The notes below the pieces were generated by a model. It was not told the origin of the DNA and made no database searches. It saw only the letters and a list, made by a program, of their open reading frames with translations. 64,000 nucleotides of DNA from [Mycobacterium] vasticus (GTDB lineage: Bacteria; Actinomycetota; Actinomycetes; Mycobacteriales; Mycobacteriaceae): assembly GCF_020181595.1 (NCBI RefSeq), contig NZ_CP084028.1, forward strand, positions 879,793 through 943,792. Reading direction: 5' to 3'. This document shows positions 54,998 to 61,945 of the stretch, one piece after another. Position 1 is the stretch's first letter, and each line of letters opens with the position of its first letter. The position numbers and the translations under genes are program-made.

Positions 54998-55114
54998 ATG
55001 CCCGGACTCGGCGAGCAACAGGAGTCGTCCGACGAGCGTGATACCGACGACCTCCGCGAGGCCGAGGAACGTGAGCGTTGGCTGCGGGACAACGTTCCGC
55101 CTCATCACGGTTGA
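54998..55114 (+). CDS. Small charged protein downstream of moaB2
   Basis: An ATG seven bases after the moaB2 stop opens a 38-codon frame, MPGLGEQQESSDERDTDDLR onward, ending NVPPHHG. Of the residues, over 40% are charged, mostly Asp, Glu and Arg, with one predicted helix (DLREAEERERWLRDN). Codons end mainly in G or C, as in real genes here. It is probably co-translated with moaB2. I do not recognise it; conservation in other mycobacteria would be the test. Confidence 0.55.
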   Translation: MPGLGEQQESSDERDTDDLREAEERERWLRDNVPPHHG

Positions 55115-55218
55115 GATTCGACTTCGCTGAAACCCTCACGCACAGCTGAGGCGGGCCATTACGGTTCGCGTGGGCGGTGTAGGGCCGCTGCAGTGGGTCA
55201 CAGACGGAGGGTGCAGGG

Positions 55219-55647
55219 GTGTTAAAGGGTTTCAAGAATTTTCTGATGCGTGATGACGTCATCACCGTTGCCATCGGTCTGGTAGTGGCGCTGGCATTTT
55301 CAAACCTGGTCAAGGCGTTCACCGACAGCGTGATCAACCCGCTGGTCGCCGCCGCGCAGCCGGACACCGCCGGGCTCGGTCTCGGTTACCAGCTGGGGGC
55401 GGCGGGCAACACGGCCACCTTCGTCGACATCGGCGCGCTCATCTCGGCGGTCATCTACTTCATCGTGTTCATGGCCACGATCTACTTCATGATCGTGTTG
55501 CCCTACAAGCACATTCAGAAGCGGCGGGGGAAGACCGTGTTCGGTGATCCGGCGCCGACCAAGGTCTGCCCGGAGTGCAAGTCCGAGATCGATCCCGACG
55601 CGACCAAGTGCAAGTTCTGCGCCAGCGTGCAACCGGCCGTCGCATAG
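55219..55647 (+). CDS. mscL: Large-conductance mechanosensitive channel MscL with zinc-ribbon tail
   Basis: A 142-residue MscL. The N-terminal amphipathic helix MLKGFKNFLMRDDVI leads to a first membrane helix (17-37) and a second helix (76-100), with an external loop of about 40 residues. The pore releases solutes in hypo-osmotic shock. Instead of the usual charged helical bundle at the end, the tail has CPECKSEIDPDATKCKFC, a four-cysteine zinc ribbon. The GTG at 55219 is preceded by GGAGGGTGC. It converges on the SAF-domain gene with four bases between stops. Confidence 0.9.
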   Translation: MLKGFKNFLMRDDVITVAIGLVVALAFSNLVKAFTDSVINPLVAAAQPDTAGLGLGYQLGAAGNTATFVDIGALISAVIYFIVFMATIYFMIVLPYKHIQKRRGKTVFGDPAPTKVCPECKSEIDPDATKCKFCASVQPAVA

Positions 55648-55651
55648 CGGC

Positions 55652-56299
55652 TCATCGCAGCGTGAGCGTCACCGACTGAGTAAGCGTGGCGCCGGCCACC
55701 GCAACTGCGGCGGTGGCCGGCAACGCCACCAGCACCACCCGGTCGTCGTGGTTGCCCTTGTCCGACACCAGCACCACGATCCCGCCGGCTGCCAGCACTC
55801 GTGCTGCACCGGGCGGGTCGGCGGCGTCATCAATTGCGGCCACCACGTCGACGACGTCGCCGGGGCGCACCAGATCGGTCAAGGCGGCGTCTGCCGGGTG
55901 GATACCCACGACGCGGGAATCCGGCCCGGCGACGGCCTCGGTGAACCGGCTGCCCAACAGTCGGACGTCGGTGAGGACCTCGCCGCGGCGGGCCGGCCCG
56001 GCCAGCGTGCTACGCAGCACCGTCTCGGTGTCGGTGGAGGCGCCGTCGGGAACCGTACGGGCTGAACGACTTTCGATCGAAACATCATCGACCGTCAGAG
56101 CTGTGCCGGGGGCGAGGTCGCGACTGGCCACCACCACGTCGGTGAGGCCGCCCTGCGGGTCGGGGCGGACGGCGGCGATACCGGCCAGCACGACCAGGGC
56201 GCCGGCCGTCACCCGGCGGGCGAGCACGGTGCGGGTCCAATCCGGACGCAGGGTCGCCGAAATCCGGTTGATCAGTGTCGGGTTGAGCGATTCGCCCAT
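55652..56299 (-). CDS. SAF-domain membrane protein
   Basis: A 215-residue protein with a membrane segment near residues 30-46 and an extracytoplasmic region containing a SAF/CpaB-like fold (VVVASRDLAPGTALTVDDVS, RRGEVLTDVRLLGS, HPADAALTDLVRPGDVVDVV). RcpC/CpaB proteins with this domain help secretion of Flp pili, but no pilus genes are nearby, so the function is open. The start is the ATG at 56299. The position next to the ruc and cyclo-ligase genes agrees with Rv0990c-type proteins. Confidence 0.8.
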   Translation of the reverse strand: MGESLNPTLINRISATLRPDWTRTVLARRVTAGALVVLAGIAAVRPDPQGGLTDVVVASRDLAPGTALTVDDVSIESRSARTVPDGASTDTETVLRSTLAGPARRGEVLTDVRLLGSRFTEAVAGPDSRVVGIHPADAALTDLVRPGDVVDVVAAIDDAADPPGAARVLAAGGIVVLVSDKGNHDDRVVLVALPATAAVAVAGATLTQSVTLTLR

Positions 56300-56361
56300 G
56301 CCGACACGTTAAGTGCCAGAGCCGCCGGAGGCCGTCGGCGAGGCTGCGAGGGTGTGGATAA

Positions 56362-56706
56362 CTAGCTTGAAGCGGTCGCCGGGGCGGCAGCGGGGGTGGC
56401 GGGCTTGTCGGCCGGCTTGGAGTCGCTGGAAGATTTCTCGGTGGAGGCGGGCTTCTCGCCTGCGGTGCTGGTGCTGCCCGAATCGCTCTTGGCGGCGGGG
56501 CTGCTGCCATTCGAGGAGGATTTGCCCGACTCGCGACTGTCGGTGCGGTAGAACCCGCTGCCCTTGAAGACCACGCCGACCTTGCCGAAGATCTTGCGGA
56601 GCCGCCCGTTGCACTGATCGCAGGTGGTCAGCGCGTCATCGGTGAAGGCCTGGACCACGTCGAAGCGGTTGCCGCACTCGGTGCAGGCGTAGCTGTAGGT
56701 GGGCAC
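56362..56706 (-). CDS. ruc: FmdB-type zinc-ribbon protein, Ruc-like (Rv0991c ortholog)
   Basis: A 114-residue protein. The N-terminal zinc ribbon of the FmdB family has C-x2-C in ACTECG and C-x2-C in TCDQCN. The remaining 55 residues are a disordered, Ser/Lys/Ala/Pro-rich tail. The M. tuberculosis ortholog Rv0991c was described as Ruc, a redox-regulated protein that binds unfolded clients and works with the Hsp70 system. Key cysteines are all present. The ATG at 56706 is used. The 5-formyl-THF cyclo-ligase gene lies upstream on the same strand. Confidence 0.85.
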   Translation of the reverse strand: MPTYSYACTECGNRFDVVQAFTDDALTTCDQCNGRLRKIFGKVGVVFKGSGFYRTDSRESGKSSSNGSSPAAKSDSGSTSTAGEKPASTEKSSSDSKPADKPATPAAAPATASS

Positions 56707-56792
56707 ACGAACCTCCGTGGAATCGAGACAATCGGGTTAGCACTCTACCGTGCCAAGTGCTAGAACCGCTATGTGGCCTTCCGCATTCCGGG

Positions 56793-57401
56793 TCACCCCA
56801 GAGCCACCGCGCCCAACCCCGGCGTCAGGGCATGGGTCATCGGCACGTCATGGTCCTCGGCAGGCAGTTCATCGACGAGCTCGGCGTCGCGAACCACCGC
56901 CACCAGCGGGACTCCCGCCCGGCACAACTCCAGAGACCGGTCGTAGAACCCCGCCCCGCGGCCCAGTCGAACGCCCCGGCGGTCGACGGCCAGTGCCGGG
57001 ACCAACATCAGATCCGCCTGCGCCACCGATTCCGCCGGCAGCCACGGCGGGGCGGGTTCGAGCAGGCCGAATCGGGCTTCAACCAGGGGATTGGCCGGCG
57101 TGTCAGGGTGATAGTCGCCCCACAGCAGTGCCAGCGGAACACCGTCGTCGTCGGTGCGCACCACCGGCAGCAGCACCCGGACCCCGCGGCGGGCCAGGCG
57201 GTCGAGCATGGCCGTCGACCCCGGTTCGCCGCGCACCGGCAGGTAGGCACAGACCGTGCCGGCCGCGGCGGCCAGCCCAGCCAGGTGACTGGCCAGCGCG
57301 GCCGCCTCGGCGGCGTGTACCTCGGGCGACAGCGCGCGCCGGGCCGCCAGCAGTTGGGCGCGCAACGCGGATTTGGCGGCCGCAGGCGCGTTGTCGGTCA
57401 C
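56793..57401 (-). CDS. 5-formyltetrahydrofolate cyclo-ligase
   Basis: A 202-residue enzyme that converts 5-formyl-THF to 5,10-methenyl-THF with ATP. Family features are KSALRAQLLAARRALSPE at the start, YLPVRGEPGS in the middle, and the signature GVRLGRGAGFYDRSL near residue 150. The GTG at 57401 is used; longer in-frame sequence upstream overlaps galU on the other strand. It is divergent from galU across 76 bases, matching Rv0992c-Rv0993. Confidence 0.93.
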   Translation of the reverse strand: MTDNAPAAAKSALRAQLLAARRALSPEVHAAEAAALASHLAGLAAAAGTVCAYLPVRGEPGSTAMLDRLARRGVRVLLPVVRTDDDGVPLALLWGDYHPDTPANPLVEARFGLLEPAPPWLPAESVAQADLMLVPALAVDRRGVRLGRGAGFYDRSLELCRAGVPLVAVVRDAELVDELPAEDHDVPMTHALTPGLGAVALG

Positions 57402-57477
57402 GGCGTCCAGCCTGTCAGCATCGGCACGCCCACCGCCAGGGCGGAGGTGGAGCCTGGTGCGGTTATCGTGTTGAGCA

Positions 57478-58389
57478 ATGCTCACGCCGAAGGTCTCGAT
57501 TCCCCGCACCGCGATTGTTCCCGCGGCGGGTTTGGGCACCCGGTTTCTGCCCGCCACCAAGACGGTGCCCAAGGAACTGCTGCCCGTCGTCGACACGCCC
57601 GGGATCGAGCTGGTCGCGGCCGAGGCGGCCGAGGCCGGTGCCGAACGGCTGGTGATCATCACCTCCGAGGGCAAGGACGGGGTCGTCGCGCATTTCGTCG
57701 AGGACCTGGTCCTGGAGGGCACGCTGGCGGCGCGTGGCAAGGAGGCGATGCTCGCCAAGGTGCGTCGGGCCCCTGAGCTGATCAAGGTCGAGTCGGTGGT
57801 TCAGGCCGAGCCGCTGGGGCTGGGACATGCCATCGGTTGTGTCGAACCGGTGCTGTCGGCCGACGAAGATGCTGTGGCCGTCCTTCTTCCCGACGACCTG
57901 GTGCTGCCGACCGGGGTCTTGGAGACCATGTCGAAGGTGCGGGCCCGGTGCGGCGGCTCGGTGCTGTGCGCCATCGAGGTCACTCCGGAGGAGGTCAGCG
58001 CCTACGGCGTCTTCGACGTCGAAGAGGCGCCGGACGCGAACAGCCCCGATGTACTGCGGGTGCGGGGCATGGTGGAAAAGCCCCGTGCCGAAGACGCCCC
58101 GTCGATGTTCGCCGCGGCGGGACGCTACGTGCTGGACCGGGCGGTATTCGATGCGCTGCGCCGCATCGACCGCGGGGCCGGCGGCGAGGTCCAGCTCACC
58201 GATGCCATCGCTTTGATGATCGCCGAGGGCCATCCGGTGCACGTCGTCGTGCACCGCGGGTCGCGACACGACCTGGGAAATCCGGGCGGCTACCTCAAGG
58301 CTGCGGTTGACTTTGCGTTGGATCGTGATGACTACGGTCCGGATCTGCGCCGGTGGCTGGTGGCGCGGTTGGGCTTGGCGGAGAACTGA
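57478..58389 (+). CDS. galU: UTP-glucose-1-phosphate uridylyltransferase
   Basis: A 303-residue nucleotidyltransferase making UDP-glucose, precursor of trehalose, glycogen and cell-wall glycans. Its nucleotide-binding loop is AAGLGTRFLPATKTVPKELL, and the catalytic and sugar-binding segments include DDLVLP and VEKPRAED. The length is normal. The ATG at 57478 is used. glp follows 50 bases downstream on the same strand; the order galU-glp-rimJ-glpR is conserved among mycobacteria and corynebacteria. Confidence 0.96.
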   Translation: MLTPKVSIPRTAIVPAAGLGTRFLPATKTVPKELLPVVDTPGIELVAAEAAEAGAERLVIITSEGKDGVVAHFVEDLVLEGTLAARGKEAMLAKVRRAPELIKVESVVQAEPLGLGHAIGCVEPVLSADEDAVAVLLPDDLVLPTGVLETMSKVRARCGGSVLCAIEVTPEEVSAYGVFDVEEAPDANSPDVLRVRGMVEKPRAEDAPSMFAAAGRYVLDRAVFDALRRIDRGAGGEVQLTDAIALMIAEGHPVHVVVHRGSRHDLGNPGGYLKAAVDFALDRDDYGPDLRRWLVARLGLAEN

Positions 58390-58439
58390 CCTGGCGCCAG
58401 CCCTCGTCGGACCCAGGCGGCAACGGAGAAAGGCGCGTC

Positions 58440-59708
58440 GTGCGTTCGGTTGAGGAGCAGCAGGCCCGGGTTTCGGCTGCCGCGGTGGCGCCCCGCCCGG
58501 TTCGGGTGGCGATCGCCGAGGCGCAGGGTCTGATGTGTGCCGAAGAGGTGGTCGCCGAGCGTCCCATGCCGGGCTTCGACCAGGCCGCCATCGACGGCTA
58601 CGCGGTGCGCAGCGTGGACGTGTACGGCGCCGAGGCGATCGGCGACAGCTCCGACGGCTCCGTGCGAGAGGACGCCGCGGTCACCCTTCCGGTGCTGGGC
58701 ACCATCGAGGCCGGTGCGCGAACGCCCACCCGGCTGCAGCCCAAGCTCGCCACCCGCATCCAGACCGGCGCGCCGATGCCGACCCTGGCCGACGCTGTGC
58801 TGCCGCTGCGCTGGACCGACGGCGGGAACACCCGGGTCCGGGTGCTGCGCGGTGTGCGACCGGGTGATTATGTGCGCCGGGTTGGGGACGACGTCCAACC
58901 GGGCGATATCGCGGTACGCGCCGGCACGGTCGTCGGCGCCGCGCAGGTGGGTCTGCTGGCCGCCGTCGGCCGCGATCGTGTCCTGGTGCACCCGCGGCCG
59001 CGGGTCTCGGTGCTGGCGGTGGGCGGCGAACTGGTCGACGTCAACCGGACGCCCGGAAACGGCCAGGTCTACGACGTCGACTCGTATGCGCTGGCCGCGG
59101 CCGCGCGCGATGCGGGCGCGGAGGTGAACCGCGTCGGCATCGTCAGCGCCGACCCGAAGAAGCTGCGCGAGGTGGTGGAGGGTCAGCTCAACCGTGCCGA
59201 GGTGGTGGTGATCGCCGGCGGGGTCGGCGGGGCGGCCGCCGAGGAGGTCCGCACGGCGCTGTCCGGTCTGGGTGAGCTGGAGGTCGCCCGGATCGCGATG
59301 CATCCCGGCTCGGTGCAGGGTTTCGGCCAGCTCGGCCCGGATGGTGTGCCCACTTTCCTGTTGGCGTCCAACCCGGTGAGCGCGTTGGTGGTGTTCGAGG
59401 TGATGATCCGCCCGCTGATCCGGCTGTCGCTGGGCAAACGCGAACCGATGCGCCGGATCGTGCAGGCCCGGACCCTGGGCCCGATCACGTCGATGCCGGG
59501 GCGTAAGGGTTACCTGCGGGGTCAGCTGATGCGCGACGACGAGACCGACGAGTACCTGGTGCAGGTGCTCGGTGGGACGGCGAGCACGTCGTCGCACCTG
59601 CTTGCCACGCTGGCCGAGGCGAACTGCCTGGTGGTGATTCCCGAGGAGATCGAGCAGGTCGGCACCGGCGAAGTCGTCGACGTCGCATTCTTGGCGCAGC
59701 GGGGTTGA
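58440..59708 (+). CDS. glp: Gephyrin-like molybdotransferase Glp (MoeA1 paralogue)
   Basis: A 422-residue MoeA-family protein, domains as in MoeA: DGYAV near the start, a four-part fold, and the MoCF domain around residues 180-330. The catalytic loop of true MoeA, SGGVSVGxxD, reads IAGGVGGAAAEEV, and the PGNP-type loop is ASNPVSALVV. The aspartate and serine needed for molybdate insertion are therefore missing. In Corynebacterium, Glp links FtsZ to the membrane receptor GlpR and helps organise division; both genes are here. The GTG at 58440 is used. It is followed by rimJ 10 bases later. Confidence 0.9.
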   Translation: MRSVEEQQARVSAAAVAPRPVRVAIAEAQGLMCAEEVVAERPMPGFDQAAIDGYAVRSVDVYGAEAIGDSSDGSVREDAAVTLPVLGTIEAGARTPTRLQPKLATRIQTGAPMPTLADAVLPLRWTDGGNTRVRVLRGVRPGDYVRRVGDDVQPGDIAVRAGTVVGAAQVGLLAAVGRDRVLVHPRPRVSVLAVGGELVDVNRTPGNGQVYDVDSYALAAAARDAGAEVNRVGIVSADPKKLREVVEGQLNRAEVVVIAGGVGGAAAEEVRTALSGLGELEVARIAMHPGSVQGFGQLGPDGVPTFLLASNPVSALVVFEVMIRPLIRLSLGKREPMRRIVQARTLGPITSMPGRKGYLRGQLMRDDETDEYLVQVLGGTASTSSHLLATLAEANCLVVIPEEIEQVGTGEVVDVAFLAQRG

Positions 59709-59718
59709 GTTCGGGGAC

Positions 59719-60381
59719 ATGCTGGTGAATCTGTGGCCTTTCAAGGCCGTCCAGCACCCGGGCTGGCCGACGGTGCTCGGCCCGTTGCGGGTGGCGGCCG
59801 GAGTGATCCGGCTGCGGCCGGTGCGGATGCGCGACGGCGTGGCGTGGAGCCGGATCCGGACGGCCGACCGCGCTCACCTGGAACCCTGGGAACCCAGTCT
59901 CGAAGTGGACTGGGAGACCCGGCACAGCTCCGCGGCGTGGCCGCAGGTCTGCTCCAGCCTGCGCACCGAGGCCCGCTACGGGCGGATGCTGCCGTTCGTG
60001 ATCGAGCTCGACGGCCGGTTCTGCGGCCAGCTGACCGTGGGAAACATCGCCCACGGCGCGCTGCGCTCGGCGTGGATCGGCTACTGGGTGTCCAGTGCGG
60101 CGGCCGGCGGAGGAGTGGCGACCGGGGCGGTGGCGCTGGGGCTGGACCACTGCTTCGGGCCGCTTCGGCTGCACCGGGTGGAGGCCACCGTCAGGCCGGA
60201 GAACGCGGCCAGCCGAGCGGTGCTGGCCAAGGCCGGATTCCGCGAAGAGGGGCTGTTGCAGCGCTACCTCGACGTCGACGGCGGCTGGCGGGATCACCTG
60301 CTGGTGGCGCTGACCGTCGAGGAGCTGGCGGGGTCGGTGACCTCGGCGCTGGTCCACTCCGGACGTGCCGCCTGGGTTTAA
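59719..60381 (+). CDS. rimJ: GNAT-family acetyltransferase RimJ
   Basis: A 220-residue N-acetyltransferase. The GNAT core includes IRLRPVRMRDGVAWSRIR, GQLTVGNIAHGALRSAWIGY, SSAAAGGGVATGAVALGLD (acetyl-CoA loop) and PENAASRAVLAKAGFREEG. RimJ-type enzymes acetylate ribosomal protein S5, but actinobacterial members between glp and glpR may have another target. The ATG at 59719 is preceded by GGGGAC. It lies between the two division genes. Confidence 0.92.
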   Translation: MLVNLWPFKAVQHPGWPTVLGPLRVAAGVIRLRPVRMRDGVAWSRIRTADRAHLEPWEPSLEVDWETRHSSAAWPQVCSSLRTEARYGRMLPFVIELDGRFCGQLTVGNIAHGALRSAWIGYWVSSAAAGGGVATGAVALGLDHCFGPLRLHRVEATVRPENAASRAVLAKAGFREEGLLQRYLDVDGGWRDHLLVALTVEELAGSVTSALVHSGRAAWV

Positions 60382-60401
60382 GGGCGTGTTGTTGCCCGTG
60401 T

Positions 60402-60417
60402 GGTAGTTGTGACTACC
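60402..60417. repeat. Perfect 16-base palindrome upstream of glpR (first of two)
   Basis: GGTAGT-TGTG-ACTACC is a perfect 6-4-6 inverted repeat 20 bases after the rimJ stop and about 100 bases before the glpR ATG. It may serve as operator or hairpin. Confidence 0.6.
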
Positions 60418-60431
60418 GAGGTCAGGGAGTA

Positions 60432-60449
60432 AATTACAACTGTGTAATT
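60432..60449. repeat. Perfect 18-base palindrome upstream of glpR (second of two)
   Basis: AATTACA-ACTG-TGTAATT is a perfect 7-4-7 inverted repeat in an AT-rich patch unlike the surrounding DNA, 70 bases before the glpR start. It is a good candidate for a regulator-binding site for the glpR transcript. Confidence 0.65.
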
Positions 60450-60518
60450 GGCTCGGCGCGCCGTCGAAGGTCGCGTAGGTCACAGACCTAGCCTTGGCTG
60501 GGAAAGGAGCAGGCCACC

Positions 60519-61613
60519 ATGCCCAGCATCCCGCAATCGTTGCTCTGGATGTCCCTGGTCGTCCTCTGGTTGTTCGTGCTGGTGCCGATGTTGGTCAGCA
60601 AGCGCGACGCCGTGCGGCGCACCAGCGACATCGCATTGGCCACCCGGGTGTTGACCAGCGGTTCCAGCGCCCGGCTGCTCAAGCGCGGCGGGCCGGCCGC
60701 CGGACACCGCAGCGACCCGGACTGGCAGCAGAACACCGCCGACGACGACCTTGATGAGTCCGACGAATCCGAGCATTCTGCCGAGTCCGCCGAGAGCTCC
60801 GAGTCGCGGGTGTTCGTCGCCGCGGCCGTCGGCGAGCAGTGCGAACTCGACTATCTCGACGTGGACGTCGTCGCCGACGACGACCCCGACGTATCGCCGC
60901 TGTCGGAGGCGGGTTTTGCCCAGGCGCGGGCGCAGGCGGCTGCTGAGGCCGAGGCTGCCGCGGAGGCTGAAGCGGCGCGCATTGCGGAGGCTGAGGCTGA
61001 GGCGGCGCGCATTGCGGAGGCGGAGGCTGAGGCGGCGCGCATTGCGGAGGCTGAGGCTGAGGCGGCTGTTGAGGCCGAGGGGGAGACCGAGGCCGAGGGC
61101 TACGAGTACGAGACCATCGACGACAGCTCGGGGCTGGAAGCCGCCGCCGAGTCGTCGAATGACGGCCAGGCCGTCCGGCGTCCGCGCTCCGACAGCAAGA
61201 CCGCGGTCGCGGTCAGCGCCCGCAAGTTCGAGTTCCGCAAGCGGGTGCTGCTGTCGCTGGCGTCGATCCTGACGGTCTCGGCGCTGACGGCCTTCACCGT
61301 CGCCCCGACCGCGTGGTGGATCTGTGGCGGAGCGGCCGGCGCGACCGTGCTCTACCTGGCTTACCTGCGGCGCCAGACCCGCATCGAGCAGCAGGTGCGG
61401 GCGCGTCGGGCGCGTCGCGCCGAACGGCCGCGTGCCCAGCGCGAGGCCGCGCACACCGAGGCGTTCGAGGTGTCGCCGTCGCGCCTGCGCCGGCCGGGCG
61501 TGGCGGTGCTGGAGATCGACGACGAGGACCCGGTGTTCGAGCACCTGGAGTACGCCTCCACCGCCGGCGAGTACGACTGGCGCGGCGACCTGCCGCGCGC
61601 GTCCGGTCAGTAG
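60519..61613 (+). CDS. glpR: Glp receptor GlpR, membrane protein with EA-rich repeat
   Basis: A 364-residue membrane protein. An N-terminal helix (about 7-26) is followed by a long acidic cytoplasmic or periplasmic stretch (27-245). Two close helices (248-268 and 269-285) and an arginine-rich C-terminal region end it. Within the acidic part, a ten-residue unit (AARIAEAEAE) is repeated three times. Position after glp-rimJ and overall layout match the corynebacterial GlpR, the membrane receptor of Glp that coordinates division and polar growth. The ATG at 60519 has GGAAAGGAG upstream. Confidence 0.88.
   Translation: MPSIPQSLLWMSLVVLWLFVLVPMLVSKRDAVRRTSDIALATRVLTSGSSARLLKRGGPAAGHRSDPDWQQNTADDDLDESDESEHSAESAESSESRVFVAAAVGEQCELDYLDVDVVADDDPDVSPLSEAGFAQARAQAAAEAEAAAEAEAARIAEAEAEAARIAEAEAEAARIAEAEAEAAVEAEGETEAEGYEYETIDDSSGLEAAAESSNDGQAVRRPRSDSKTAVAVSARKFEFRKRVLLSLASILTVSALTAFTVAPTAWWICGGAAGATVLYLAYLRRQTRIEQQVRARRARRAERPRAQREAAHTEAFEVSPSRLRRPGVAVLEIDDEDPVFEHLEYASTAGEYDWRGDLPRASGQ
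60972..61061 (+). repeat. Three 30-base tandem repeats within glpR
   Basis: Units at 60972, 61002 and 61032 are nearly identical (one base differs in the second) and keep the frame. They encode an Ala/Glu/Arg-rich helix and could vary in number among strains. Confidence 0.85.
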
Positions 61614-61663
61614 GTCTCGGTTTCAGGGGAGCGGCCGCAGGCTGGTAACCTGGCAAGCCGTCA

Positions 61664-61736
61664 GGGGCTATAGCGCAGTTGGTAGCGCGTCTCGTTCGCA
61701 TCGAGAAGGTCAGGGGTTCGATTCCCCTTAGCTCCA
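61664..61736 (+). tRNA. tRNA-Ala (anticodon CGC)
   Basis: The sequence folds to a standard cloverleaf. The acceptor arm GGGGCTA pairs with TAGCTCC with a single G-U, the D arm is GCGC-AGTTGGTA-GCGC, and the anticodon stem TCTCG/CGAGA holds the loop TTCGCAT with CGC at positions 34-36. The T arm is AGGGG-TTCGATT-CCCCT. It reads GCG alanine codons. CCA is not encoded. The tRNA lies 50 bases after glpR and immediately before an integrase remnant. Confidence 0.95.
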
Positions 61737-61776
61737 CTCAAACGGGCTGGTAACGGTTCCGAAACACACCACCGAA

Positions 61777-61945
61777 ATCCGGAAGACCTGCGCGTCCTGG
61801 GTCCTGGCCGGTGGTGAGCCGCTGACCGCGGTCTCGCGCCATTTCGGGCACGAGAGCACCGTGGTGAGCGCCGACATCGACCGCCCAATGTTTCAAGGTC
61901 GCGGCCGACGCGATGAGCAAGCTGCCGAAATGGCTGCGGCCGGGG
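61777..61945 (+). pseudogene. Tyrosine recombinase (integrase) C-terminal remnant
   Basis: Reading from 61777 gives IRKTCASWVLAGGEPLTAVS followed by RHFGHEST, which is the end of a phage-type integrase around the conserved R and GH residues. After about 45 codons the frame is lost. A +1 shift resumes with AADAMSKLPK, the typical last helix of these proteins. No N-terminal part and no tyrosine-bearing segment are left. It begins about 40 bases after the 3' end of tRNA-Ala and abuts the stop of the exonuclease gene. It marks a former integrative element. Confidence 0.7.

Noticed and set aside
58332..59744. A 470-codon open frame antisense to glp
   Set aside because: Same shadow composition, no start context and complete overlap with a clear gene.
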